From contig JADFXG010000014.1 in NCBI GenBank assembly GCA_015233895.1, positions 1 through 64,000 of the forward strand: DNA of 64,000 bases, written 5' to 3'. This stretch comes from Nitrospirota bacterium. Its GTDB lineage: Bacteria; Nitrospirota; Thermodesulfovibrionia; Thermodesulfovibrionales; Magnetobacteriaceae. Below are positions 1-8,398 of the stretch, piece by piece. Each line of letters starts with the position of its first letter. Positions within the stretch are counted from its first letter, which is position 1. The translations under genes were made by a program, and so were the position numbers. The notes beneath the pieces are model-generated. The model did not search any database and was not told the DNA's origin. It worked only from the letters and a program-made list of their open reading frames with translations.

Positions 1-34
1 ATTGCGAGGAGCGATAGCGACGTGGCAATCTCAG
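1..34 (+). repeat. REP-like palindromic repeat (edge copy)
   Basis: The window opens inside a short imperfect palindrome, GCGAGGAGCGATAGCGACG followed by TGGCAATC. The same pattern recurs at 42476-42512 and 42581-42610, so it is a dispersed extragenic element. The left part lies outside the window. Confidence 0.6.
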
Positions 35-197
35 CCTTTAAAAATAATTAACGTAATTATGCATATCGCTATAAGAGTTTTTTTATTGTGAAAATTCAAA
101 ATATCGAATTATGCAACGGTCTCTAGTAGCTTTCCCGGCCATAAATCCGATTGAAATCGTAGAAAGCCTTGTTTTCAAACAAAATTTTTTTGCATTA

Positions 198-926
198 TCA
201 GCATATGTCCTTCAATTTTACAAAAAAACTTTTTATATCAGTGAGGCTTCTTACCTCCTCTGAAACCGGGTTTGAAAATATCTCCTCCGGAGTACCTGTT
301 TGAACCGATCTGCCGTCGCTATAAACAATGAGTTTATCAGCCATTGTGAATGCCTCGTATATGTCATGCGTTACAAAGACAATTGGAATGTTAAGCATGG
401 TTTTTACGTCTTTTATCAAAGCACGCATCTCTACTCTCAAAGGATTGTCAAGAGCGGAAAAAGGTTCATCAAGGAGCATACACCCGGGATTTCGCATTAT
501 TGCACGCGCTATAGCTACGCGTTGTCTTTGGCCTCCGGATATTTCAGAAGGTAATTTAGCCTCAAGACCCTTTAAGTAAAATAACTCTGTCAGTTCAGCT
601 ACCCGTTCATTGTCTTTTTTCCTGTCAGCATAGGCAATGTTCTGGCCTACTGTCATATGAGGAAACAGGGCAAGGTCCTGAAAAACAAAGCCTACTGAGC
701 GGTTTTGCGGCTTTATGTTAACTCCTTTTGTGCTTTCAAAAAGATACGTGCCGCCTAACTCTATTAATCCACTATCCGGTGTTATTAATCCTGCTATCAT
801 TTTAAGCGTTAATGATTTACCTGCCCCTGAGCGGCCAAAAAGCACGGTAAACTCGTTTCCCATCGTCCAGTCTGTATTGAGAGTGAAATTGTCTAATTTT
901 TTACAAATCTGTACTCTTAATTCCAT
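198..926 (-). CDS. modC: Molybdate ABC transporter ATP-binding protein ModC
   Basis: This is the cytoplasmic ATPase that would power molybdate import through ModB. The 242-residue protein has Walker A GRSGAGKS (about 31-38), a Q-loop in VFQDLALFPH, the ABC signature SGGQRQR (about 130-136), Walker B LLDEP (about 151-155) and the switch histidine in VTHD. It stops after the nucleotide-binding domain, so the C-terminal molybdate-sensing TOBE/Mop domain of long ModC proteins is absent. It follows modB by 15 bp on the same strand, giving the order modA-modB-modC. The molybdate assignment comes from the neighbouring ModA and ModB; the ATPase alone could equally serve sulfate or tungstate. Confidence 0.85.
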   Translation of the reverse strand: MELRVQICKKLDNFTLNTDWTMGNEFTVLFGRSGAGKSLTLKMIAGLITPDSGLIELGGTYLFESTKGVNIKPQNRSVGFVFQDLALFPHMTVGQNIAYADRKKDNERVAELTELFYLKGLEAKLPSEISGGQRQRVAIARAIMRNPGCMLLDEPFSALDNPLRVEMRALIKDVKTMLNIPIVFVTHDIYEAFTMADKLIVYSDGRSVQTGTPEEIFSNPVSEEVRSLTDIKSFFVKLKDIC

Positions 927-941
927 CCTCTTACTCTTGTT

Positions 942-1609
942 TCAAATTATTTTCTTTGTAAATCTGTCGGCAATAAAAAGCAATGTTGCCGACATGGCAA
1001 CAAACACCAGTGCCATAAGGTTAGCCTCCGGCCAACTACCTGAGTTTACTGAGGAGTATATGGCAAGGGGCATAGTTTCCGTTTTTCCGGGAATGTTTCC
1101 GGCAAGCATTAAAGTTGCTCCGAATTCACCAAGTGCCCGGGTGAAAGAAAGTGCCATCCCTGCAAACACTCCTTTTTACATAAAGGGATAACCACTTTAA
1201 CTGCCGTATAGAACTCTCCGTGCCCTAATGTGTAGGAGGCATCAATGAGGTTTTTATCTACCGACTCTATTGCAGACCTTGTTGTTTTTAACATCAATGG
1301 CAAAGACACAACAAAGGATGCAAGGACGGCAGCGTACCATGTAAACATGATTGTCCAGCCGGTCAAATCATACAGAATCTTGCCAATGAAACCGTTTTTG
1401 CCAAAAAAAACAATCAGATAATACCCTATTACTGTTGGCGGCAGCACAAGAGGCATTGTCAGGGCTATATCAAGTATCTCTTTGCCGGGGAATCTCTTCT
1501 GTGCCAAAATGTAGGCAACCGGAAGCGAAACCAACACAACAAAAAATGTAGCTGTAATAGCTACAAGAAAAGACAGTTTTAATGAATAGACAAATGAATC
1601 GTTAATCAC
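942..1609 (-). pseudogene. modB: Molybdate ABC transporter permease ModB, split by a -1 frameshift
   Basis: Two adjacent reading frames together make one ModB permease of about 222 residues. The first frame covers the N-terminal membrane segments to FYTAVKVVIPLCKK. The second carries the conserved loop FTRALGEFGATLMLAGNIPG and the last helices. They join perfectly if one base is added to the A5 run at 1173-1177, giving LCKKGVFAGMALS; as written, frame one runs on into a short unrelated tail ending EQL. The join also reads as a -1 shift on an AAA-AAG stretch with an AGGAG just 3', so programmed frameshifting is possible. A sequencing error or a real recent mutation are the other options. The intact modA and modC on both sides argue the transporter was recently functional. 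Confidence 0.8.
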
Positions 1610-1624
1610 CGTTTATGCCTCAGG

Positions 1625-2395
1625 TTACTTAAGTGTTTTAAATCCATAACTTTTCAGTATATCCCGCCCGGCCTTCGATACTACAGTCTTAATAAATTCG
1701 TTAGATATTTTTTCGTTTTTAGCTCCCTTAATAAGAGCTATTGGATACACTATCGGTTTATGGCTTTCCTCAGTAGCTGTAGAAACTGTTTTGACTTCAT
1801 TTGCTCTTACCACTGTGTCAGTTAAGTACACAACGCCTGCCTCAACCTCACCTTTTGCCACATAATCCAGTACCTGTCGTACGTTTTCGGCCAAAATCAG
1901 TTTATCGTTAATAGCGGGAAGAGCCTTGTAAAAGTTAAGCACCTTAGTAGCATATCGTCCGGCAGGGACTGTTTTGGGATTCCCTATAGCCACCTTTTTT
2001 ACCTTTTCGGATTTAAGGCCATCAAAAGAAGTGACCTTGACATTGTCTGAAGCAGGCACTATGAGTACTACCGAGTTACCGGCAAAGTTCACTCTGGTAC
2101 CATAGGCAATTAGCCCTTTACCTTCTATATCATCCATGTCTTTTTGAGCTGCCGGGGCAAACACGTCAACAGGTGCGCCTCCTTCGATTTGCCTTGCAAG
2201 AGTTCCCGATGCTCCAAAGTTAAATATTACCTTAGCTCCCTTATGGCTGTCTTCAAAAAGTTTTCCAATTTTTTCAAATGCGTCTTTTAGGCTTATTGCC
2301 GCTGACACAGTAACCTCCAACTCCTCACCGGCATTAGCTGTTAAGGAAAAAACAAGCAACAAGGTTACCATCAAAAACATGTTAAGATATTTCAT
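1625..2395 (-). CDS. modA: Molybdate ABC transporter periplasmic binding protein ModA
   Basis: This is the 256-residue substrate-binding protein of the molybdate importer. The start is placed at the ATG giving MKYLNMFLMV because a GGGGGG-type ribosome site lies just upstream; a longer open frame exists but has no ribosome site. Residues 1 to about 22 form a signal peptide ending ANA. The mature part has the ModA features VTVSAAISLKDAF, FNFGASGTLARQIEGGAPVD (oxyanion-binding loop) and EAGVVYLTD. It is the first gene of modABC and is divergent from the gene at 2517. Confidence 0.9.
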   Translation of the reverse strand: MKYLNMFLMVTLLLVFSLTANAGEELEVTVSAAISLKDAFEKIGKLFEDSHKGAKVIFNFGASGTLARQIEGGAPVDVFAPAAQKDMDDIEGKGLIAYGTRVNFAGNSVVLIVPASDNVKVTSFDGLKSEKVKKVAIGNPKTVPAGRYATKVLNFYKALPAINDKLILAENVRQVLDYVAKGEVEAGVVYLTDTVVRANEVKTVSTATEESHKPIVYPIALIKGAKNEKISNEFIKTVVSKAGRDILKSYGFKTLK

Positions 2396-2516
2396 TTTAA
2401 TTCCCCCCTGTTTTTTTCTTAATTTTATTATATCGGATTTAGGGTAAAATATATAAAAGCATTTATTGTCTTTTTTATGATACAATACCGAAATAAAAAA
2501 AGTTAGGAAAACTCAA

Positions 2517-4190
2517 ATGATGAAAAACTTATTGAAGTTATCAGCTTTAACACTGTTGCTATTTTGTCTGTTTCCTCAACGAAATGGAAATGGGGAGGAT
2601 AATCCGTTAACACCGCTTAGCGATCAGGCAGTTAAATATTTTAAGTCAGCCTCTCTGACAATAACAGACGTCAAACAGGCTTCTATGACACTTACGAGAG
2701 AGTCCGGTTCAGAGCTGGCAGCCGGCTCAAGGCTGGATATATTCAGGCCTGGTGAGCAGTTTTACCATCCTGTTACAAAAGAGCCGCTGGGACGCTTTGA
2801 AAAACACATTGGAACCGCCGAGATTAAATCTATGTCAGACACCACATTCGAGGCCTCAATTATAGATGGCACTCCACAAAAAGATGACATTGCACGGATA
2901 ACGAAATCTAAAATCCGAGCGCTATACTACCAGACTAAAAAAATGGATTGGTTTTTGGGGGACGCCTACTTCAGACAGCTAAGAGACACGCAGCGTTTTG
3001 AACTCATTGACACTCCTCTTGCTGACGATGAAATTGGCAAATTAACAGAGGAGGCCAAACGTCTTCAGGCAGAAGTACTTATCGTTGTTGATTCTGTAAC
3101 AGAAAAGGATGAAAAGTACCTGAGCCAGCGCATTTTCTGGGTTAAAGACGGTAAAGAGCTTTTGGCCGGTAAATCCAAATACACCGATGCTTACGTAGAG
3201 AAACTTGCCTCTGCCGCTGACTTATTTATAGCCTCAATGAGTACCCCTGTTATTACCTATACGCTTCCCAAGTCCTCAGAGTTCATCACCACAGGAGATG
3301 TCAAGGGCGATGGACAGGTGGAAATCCTCATCGGGCACGGCTCAGACGTAACAGTGTACCAGCCCGGGGTTGATCTGCACAAACTGTGGGAACTGCATGA
3401 CAGTAAACTTGGCGAAAATCTATACCTGGATGTGTTTAAGACCGACACTAAAGGACTTGTTGTAATATCGTCACTGCTTAGGGATGGTGTGCACTCTTAC
3501 GTGTATGAACTCAGGGATAATGATTTTCATGAAGTATGGCACACTCAAGGATTTCTCAGAGTGATAAAAAATTCATTGTATTATCAGGCCTACTCTCATT
3601 TGTCAGGCTTTGACGGACAGGTTGAGAAAATCAATTATGACGGGACGTTTACAATAACTGGGCAGCCGTTGAAATTGCCTAAAGGCGTAAATCTCTACGA
3701 CTTTGCAATTATCGAAGATACCGAGAAAAACGAGCAATTAACCCTCTACTACAGCAAAGATAATTACATTAACCTTGTAGATTCTAACGGAGTAAGCACA
3801 TTCAGAAGCAAGCGCAATATGGGCGGCTTCACAAAGGAATACAAGAATGCCCAATCAATACTAATGGTAGACGGCGGCAATTGGTATGTCAGTGATAAAC
3901 TTACGGCATCCGGCAGCAGAGTAACCGCTATTAAAAGGATACCCTTAACCTCTACAGTAAGAACTCTTGGGTATAAAGAATCTGACCTTATCAGCTACCG
4001 ATACGTAGGGTTGACACTTGAGGAGGATGTGCTTGCCAATGTGGGTGGTTCAATTCTGGACTATACCATATACAAAGATAAAGTGTATGTATTGGCAAAA
4101 CCATTTTTAGGGTTAAAACTATCCAATATACTAAAGGGGGATAATCCACTGGTTTCCACTTTATATGTATATTCGATCATAAAGTATTAG
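2517..4190 (+). CDS. Secreted protein of unknown function with an FG-GAP/VCBS-like repeat
   Basis: I do not recognise a named family. The 557-residue protein begins with a signal peptide (hydrophobic about 4-20), so it is probably exported; there is no convincing lipobox. Residues about 28-240 look like a mixed alpha/beta domain. From about 257 the segment TTGDVKGDGQVEILIG is a typical FG-GAP/VCBS calcium-loop motif, followed by a beta-rich region compatible with a propeller. It ends 16 bp before uppS on the same strand, so it may be co-transcribed with the envelope operon, although the products need not be functionally linked. It could be an outer-surface or periplasmic scaffold. Confidence 0.7.
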   Translation: MMKNLLKLSALTLLLFCLFPQRNGNGEDNPLTPLSDQAVKYFKSASLTITDVKQASMTLTRESGSELAAGSRLDIFRPGEQFYHPVTKEPLGRFEKHIGTAEIKSMSDTTFEASIIDGTPQKDDIARITKSKIRALYYQTKKMDWFLGDAYFRQLRDTQRFELIDTPLADDEIGKLTEEAKRLQAEVLIVVDSVTEKDEKYLSQRIFWVKDGKELLAGKSKYTDAYVEKLASAADLFIASMSTPVITYTLPKSSEFITTGDVKGDGQVEILIGHGSDVTVYQPGVDLHKLWELHDSKLGENLYLDVFKTDTKGLVVISSLLRDGVHSYVYELRDNDFHEVWHTQGFLRVIKNSLYYQAYSHLSGFDGQVEKINYDGTFTITGQPLKLPKGVNLYDFAIIEDTEKNEQLTLYYSKDNYINLVDSNGVSTFRSKRNMGGFTKEYKNAQSILMVDGGNWYVSDKLTASGSRVTAIKRIPLTSTVRTLGYKESDLISYRYVGLTLEEDVLANVGGSILDYTIYKDKVYVLAKPFLGLKLSNILKGDNPLVSTLYVYSIIKY

Positions 4191-4206
4191 GCCGGGGGGT
4201 AAATTT

Positions 4207-4947
4207 TTGGATAAAAGTTCACTGCCATGCCATGTGGGAATAATTATGGATGGTAACGGCAGATGGGCAAACCTGAGGGGACGTCCCCGCGTAGAAGGCC
4301 ATAAGCAGGGGGCACACAGGACAAAGGAAATTATTGAAGCTGCAGCGGAACTCGGCATAAAGGTGTTAACGCTGTATGCGTTTTCAATAGAGAACTGGAA
4401 AAGGCCGGAGTTTGAAGTGGATACTCTTATGGATTTGCTGGATTATTACTTACAGACGGAAATCCTTGAGCTTCTGCAAAAGGGGATTGTGTTTAAAGTT
4501 ATTGGCAACCGTGAAAAGCTGCCGGATAAAATCCGGTATCTGATAGATCAGGCTGAGGACATGACAGCTTCTAACACTGGAATGCTGCTTTTAATGGCTA
4601 TCAGCTACGGCGGCAGAGACGACATCCTGCGCGCTGTCAGAAAGATGGCACAAAATGGAGAGGATATTGTAAATCTCTCTGAGGAACTTTTTGTGGAACA
4701 TCTGGATACTGCAGGCTGCGGCATGGTGGATTTAATAATTCGTACCGGCGGAGAAAAAAGAATCAGCAATTTTCTTATATGGCAGGCAGCATATGCGGAG
4801 CTTTATTTTACGGATACTCTTTGGCCGGACTTCACTAAAGAGGATTTTTACGAGGCCATGGAGGATTATAAGTCAAGACAAAGGCGTTTCGGTGCTATCC
4901 CCGAGGATATTGAAGCCCCGAAGGTTACCCCTGGGAAATGCACTTAA
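4207..4947 (+). CDS. uppS: Isoprenyl transferase (undecaprenyl diphosphate synthase) UppS
   Basis: UppS condenses isopentenyl diphosphate with farnesyl diphosphate to make the undecaprenyl carrier lipid for peptidoglycan and surface glycans. The 246-residue protein carries HVGIIMDGNGRWA near the N-terminus (catalytic Asp in MDGNGRW) and RTGGEKRISNFLIWQ with AYAELYFTDTLWPDF near the C-terminus, all family signatures. The start is a TTG at 4207 preceded by a GGGGGG ribosome site; the next in-frame ATG would delete part of the conserved motif. It overlaps cdsA by 10 bp, the usual uppS-cdsA coupling. Confidence 0.95.
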   Translation: MDKSSLPCHVGIIMDGNGRWANLRGRPRVEGHKQGAHRTKEIIEAAAELGIKVLTLYAFSIENWKRPEFEVDTLMDLLDYYLQTEILELLQKGIVFKVIGNREKLPDKIRYLIDQAEDMTASNTGMLLLMAISYGGRDDILRAVRKMAQNGEDIVNLSEELFVEHLDTAGCGMVDLIIRTGGEKRISNFLIWQAAYAELYFTDTLWPDFTKEDFYEAMEDYKSRQRRFGAIPEDIEAPKVTPGKCT

Positions 4948-5717
4948 AAAGGCTTTTAGTTGCCTTAGTTGTGGTACCGGCTCTGTACCTGTACATAAAG
5001 TACGTGCCGCCGTTGTTTTTTTTCGTTTTGATAGCGCTTATTTCATACCTCTGTTTGCTGGAGTTTTTATCAATGTACAAGACCAATCTTCTTGCGCGCC
5101 ATATGTTTTCTCTTTTTGGCATGATACCGGTCTATTTAACGTATAAGTACAACGACATCCCAATTTCAGCTGTAATAGCGGTGTTTTTATTGATTTCAGT
5201 TATACGGCTATACGGTAAAAAGACAGCCGACAATGCCATTTTTGATCTTGCGCCGTATTGGACCGGATTTTTCTATATACCATTTGTGCTATCTTATTTT
5301 GTTAAACTTCGGGCGATAGGGACAGAGCTTGTGATTTCCCTGCTTGTGATTATCTGGGTGGCGGATAGTTTTGCTCTCTACGTAGGTAAGGCAATTGGGC
5401 GGCGGAAACTGTATGAAACCATGAGCCCTAATAAAACAGTGGAGGGAGCGGTTGCCGCTATTATTGGTGCAGTGTTATCAACACTTGCCATGAAAGCAGT
5501 TTATTGTTTTACAATACCGGCTGTAAAGGCTGTCTTTATAGGAGTTGTTTTAGGAATATTTGGAATAATAGGAGACCTTGTTGAATCAATGTTTAAACGG
5601 GATGCAGGGGTTAAGGACTCGGGCGTCATATTGCCCGGGCACGGCGGGCTTCTGGATAAAATGGACGGGATGATTTTTAGCGCTCCGGTTTTATACTATT
5701 TGATACTTTATTTTTAA
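4938..5717 (+). CDS. cdsA: Phosphatidate cytidylyltransferase CdsA
   Basis: CdsA is the integral membrane enzyme that makes CDP-diacylglycerol from phosphatidate and CTP, the branch point to all phospholipids. The protein has 259 residues, about seven or eight membrane segments, and the C-terminal signature SMFKRDAGVKDSG followed by LPGHGGLLDKMDG. The usual D-R-x-D ending is D-K-M-D here, a conservative change. It sits between uppS and dxr with an overlap at the 5' end and 3 bp at the 3' end, so it is translated within one envelope operon. Confidence 0.93.
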   Translation: MHLKRLLVALVVVPALYLYIKYVPPLFFFVLIALISYLCLLEFLSMYKTNLLARHMFSLFGMIPVYLTYKYNDIPISAVIAVFLLISVIRLYGKKTADNAIFDLAPYWTGFFYIPFVLSYFVKLRAIGTELVISLLVIIWVADSFALYVGKAIGRRKLYETMSPNKTVEGAVAAIIGAVLSTLAMKAVYCFTIPAVKAVFIGVVLGIFGIIGDLVESMFKRDAGVKDSGVILPGHGGLLDKMDGMIFSAPVLYYLILYF

Positions 5718-5720
5718 AGC

Positions 5721-6902
5721 ATGGATATAACCCCAAGAAAAATCACTGTGTTAGGCTCAACGGGTTCGATAGGGCGAAGCACACTTGAAGTCGTAGCCGG
5801 TAATCCGGATAAATTTAAGATTTGTGCCCTTAGCGCTAATAACAACATAGAGGTGTTAAAGGAGCAAATTCTACAGTTTAAACCCGATGTGGCAGCGCTT
5901 TCAGACGATGTGGCAGCCAATGAATTATACAAATGGCTTAAGGGAAACGGGGTAAATAATTGTCACGTATTAATCGGGCCTCAGGGAGTGTGTGAGGCGG
6001 CAGCATACTCCGAGGCTGACTTTGTGGTTTCAGCAATAGTGGGTGCAGCTGGATTGCTACCGACACTTTCTGCGATACGGGCAAAAAAACATATAGGGCT
6101 TGCCAATAAGGAAACTCTGGTTATGGCAGGTGCTGCAGTGATTGCTGAGGCTCATAAACACGGAGTTAAAATCCTGCCCATAGACAGCGAGCATAGTGCC
6201 ATATTTCAGTGCCTTGAGGGGCATGAAAGAACAGCCGTCAAGCGGCTGATTTTAACCGCCTCAGGTGGCCCCTTTTTTGGTAAAACCCTAAAAGAGCTTC
6301 AATTAGTAACAAAAGCCGATGCCCTTAAACACCCAAACTGGGAGATGGGCGCAAAAATAACAATAGACAGTGCCACATTAATGAATAAAGGGCTTGAAGT
6401 GATAGAGGCGCATCATTTATTTGGTTTTTCACATGATAAAATATCGGTAGTGGTGCACCCTCAGAGTATAGTGCATTCGATGGTGGAGTTTGTGGATGGC
6501 TCTGTGCTTGCTGAGCTTTCGGTGCCGGATATGAAAGGCCCTATAGCGTATGCGCTGTCATATCCGGAGCGAATAAGCGGAGTGCTTAAGAGCATTAATT
6601 TTGAGGAGTTGTGCACGCTTAGTTTTCATAAGCCAGACACTGAGACGTTTAAATGTCTTAAACTTGCATATGAGGCTCTTAAAGAGGGTGGCACAATGCC
6701 AGCTGTCTTAAACGGGGCAAATGAGGCGGCTGTAGGTTTATTTATTAATGATGTTATCAATTTTAATATGATACCTGATATTATAAAAAAGGTAATGGAT
6801 GCTCATGAAAATGGTGGAACCTGTGATTTAGAGTCAGTGTCAGAGGCTGACAGGTGGGCCAGGGCAATGGCAGTTGAAAAAACTATGGAGGTCAAAAAAT
6901 GA
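5721..6902 (+). CDS. dxr: 1-deoxy-D-xylulose 5-phosphate reductoisomerase Dxr
   Basis: Dxr catalyses the committed NADPH-dependent step of the MEP pathway, converting DXP to 2-C-methyl-D-erythritol 4-phosphate for isoprenoid precursors. The length of 393 residues is normal. Motifs seen are the NADPH-binding GSTGSIGRSTLEV, NKETLVMAG, the metal-binding DSEHSAIFQ, TASGGPF and WEMGAKITIDSATLMNKGLE. It feeds precursor supply for UppS in the same operon. Its stop overlaps the rseP start in an ATGA. Confidence 0.96.
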   Translation: MDITPRKITVLGSTGSIGRSTLEVVAGNPDKFKICALSANNNIEVLKEQILQFKPDVAALSDDVAANELYKWLKGNGVNNCHVLIGPQGVCEAAAYSEADFVVSAIVGAAGLLPTLSAIRAKKHIGLANKETLVMAGAAVIAEAHKHGVKILPIDSEHSAIFQCLEGHERTAVKRLILTASGGPFFGKTLKELQLVTKADALKHPNWEMGAKITIDSATLMNKGLEVIEAHHLFGFSHDKISVVVHPQSIVHSMVEFVDGSVLAELSVPDMKGPIAYALSYPERISGVLKSINFEELCTLSFHKPDTETFKCLKLAYEALKEGGTMPAVLNGANEAAVGLFINDVINFNMIPDIIKKVMDAHENGGTCDLESVSEADRWARAMAVEKTMEVKK

Positions 6903-7972
6903 CAGGGGTAATAAGCGCCGTTGTGCTTCTTGGCGTGTTGATATTTGTTCATGAGTTGGGACACTTTTTGTTAGCTAAAGCTGTGGGAATAAAGGTGTTG
7001 AAGTTTTCACTTGGGTTTGGCCCGAAAGTTATTGGAAGGAAGGTGGGAGACACTGAGTATATGCTCTCTGCTGTGCCTTTTGGCGGATACGTCAAGATGT
7101 ACGGGGATGAGTCAATGGATGATATTAATGCTGAGGACAGAGACACCGCATTCTTAGCAAAATCTGTGTGGAGGCGGGCATTGGTTGTTTGTGCCGGCTC
7201 GGTGTTCAACATCCTGTTTGCCGCTCTGTTATTCGTTTTAATATATATGGTGGGAGTGCCCAGGCCGCTTCCGGTTATTGGGGAGCTTTCAAAGGGAGCA
7301 CCGGCACAGAGAGCAGGGTTAGCAGCAGGGGATAAGATTTTAGAAATAAATGGTAATAAGGTTAACTATTGGGAGGAAATGACAGAGGTAGTACACAAAA
7401 GCGCAGGCAAGGAGCTTACGTTTTCCATAGAGACAAAAGATGGAATAAAGAGTTTTAAGATAACGCCTGAGAGTAAAAAAATGAAGAATCTCTTTGGCGA
7501 GCAGGAGGAGTTGGGGCTTATTGGAATATCTCCTCGCGGGGATGCTGAAACAGTCTCTTTCGGTTTTTTTGAATCCATACCTATAGCGATTAAAAAAACA
7601 TTCGAGGTTATCATGCTGACCCTTCTTGCGTTGGTAAAGATAATTCAGAAGGTGCTACCGGCAGATACTATTGGCGGGCCTATAATGATTTTTCAATTGG
7701 CCAGCAAACAGGCCTCAACGGGAATAATGAGTTTTATAATGTTTTTAGCCGTAATCAATATAAACCTTGGGGTTTTTAATCTGTTTCCAATTCCGATACT
7801 GGATGGCGGCCACATGGTGTATCTGTTAATAGAGGCAATCAGGCGGAAACCGCTCAGTGAAAAGGTAATAATAATAACCCAGAAGATAGGGCTTGCGCTA
7901 ATTTTGATGTTGATGACATTTGCCATATATAATGACGTGTTGAGGTTGTTTAAGGGTACACCGCTACCGTAA
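6899..7972 (+). CDS. rseP: Site-2 protease RseP (membrane zinc metalloprotease)
   Basis: RseP is an intramembrane protease that cuts anti-sigma factors and remnant signal peptides in the inner membrane. The 357-residue protein has the zinc site HELGH at about 18-22 in the first membrane helix, a single PDZ domain at about 125-190 (GAPAQRAGLAAGDKILEING) and the second active-site motif NLFPIPILDGGH in the third helix. E. coli RseP has two PDZ domains, so this is the shorter form. Translation is coupled to dxr through a 4-bp overlap. Confidence 0.93.
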   Translation: MTGVISAVVLLGVLIFVHELGHFLLAKAVGIKVLKFSLGFGPKVIGRKVGDTEYMLSAVPFGGYVKMYGDESMDDINAEDRDTAFLAKSVWRRALVVCAGSVFNILFAALLFVLIYMVGVPRPLPVIGELSKGAPAQRAGLAAGDKILEINGNKVNYWEEMTEVVHKSAGKELTFSIETKDGIKSFKITPESKKMKNLFGEQEELGLIGISPRGDAETVSFGFFESIPIAIKKTFEVIMLTLLALVKIIQKVLPADTIGGPIMIFQLASKQASTGIMSFIMFLAVININLGVFNLFPIPILDGGHMVYLLIEAIRRKPLSEKVIIITQKIGLALILMLMTFAIYNDVLRLFKGTPLP

Positions 7973-7984
7973 AGCCGTAAACTT

Positions 7985-8377
7985 ATGGACGACAGTATTG
8001 ACATAAGGGTTTACTACGAGGACACGGACTGTGGCGGGGTGGTGTATTACGGCAAGTATCTTGGATTTCTTGAGCGTGCGCGCACACTGTACATGGAAAA
8101 TCGTGGAATTAAAATAACCGGGCTGATGCTTGAGGGTGTGTGGTTTGTCGTAGCGGATGTTCACATCCACTATCATAAGCCTGCAAAGTACGCTGACATC
8201 ATAACCGTGCACACAGAAATAGCAGAACTTAGTTTTGCCTCCATTGTATTTAAACACCGCATAGAGCATAAAGATACTGAGGCATTAATTGCCACGGCAG
8301 AGGTTAAACTTGCTACCGTTGGAAATGACCTCAGGCCTAAACGAATGACTGAGAAGATGAGTGCGGCGCTAAAGTAA
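7985..8377 (+). CDS. ybgC: Acyl-CoA thioesterase of the YbgC/4-hydroxybenzoyl-CoA thioesterase family
   Basis: This is a hot-dog-fold thioesterase of 130 residues. The catalytic region is RVYYEDTDCGGVVYYGKYL, matching the Y-x-D-T-D-x-x-G-V-V-Y-x-x-x-Y pattern of YbgC with its active-site aspartate. YbgC proteins hydrolyse acyl-CoA or acyl-ACP and often sit near tol-pal genes. Here it lies 12 bp after rseP as the last recognisable gene of the envelope operon. The exact substrate cannot be read from the sequence. Confidence 0.88.
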   Translation: MDDSIDIRVYYEDTDCGGVVYYGKYLGFLERARTLYMENRGIKITGLMLEGVWFVVADVHIHYHKPAKYADIITVHTEIAELSFASIVFKHRIEHKDTEALIATAEVKLATVGNDLRPKRMTEKMSAALK

Positions 8378-8398
8378 TTTAGGTAAGGGGTGTGGTCT

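Noticed and set aside
715-1191. Plus-strand 158-residue frame across modC and modB
   Set aside because: Antisense shadow; the minus-strand frames carry clear ModC and ModB motifs.
4938-5717. CdsA with a damaged active site (D-K-M-D for D-R-x-D)
   Set aside because: Lys for Arg is conservative and the rest of the signature is intact, so no loss of function is claimed.
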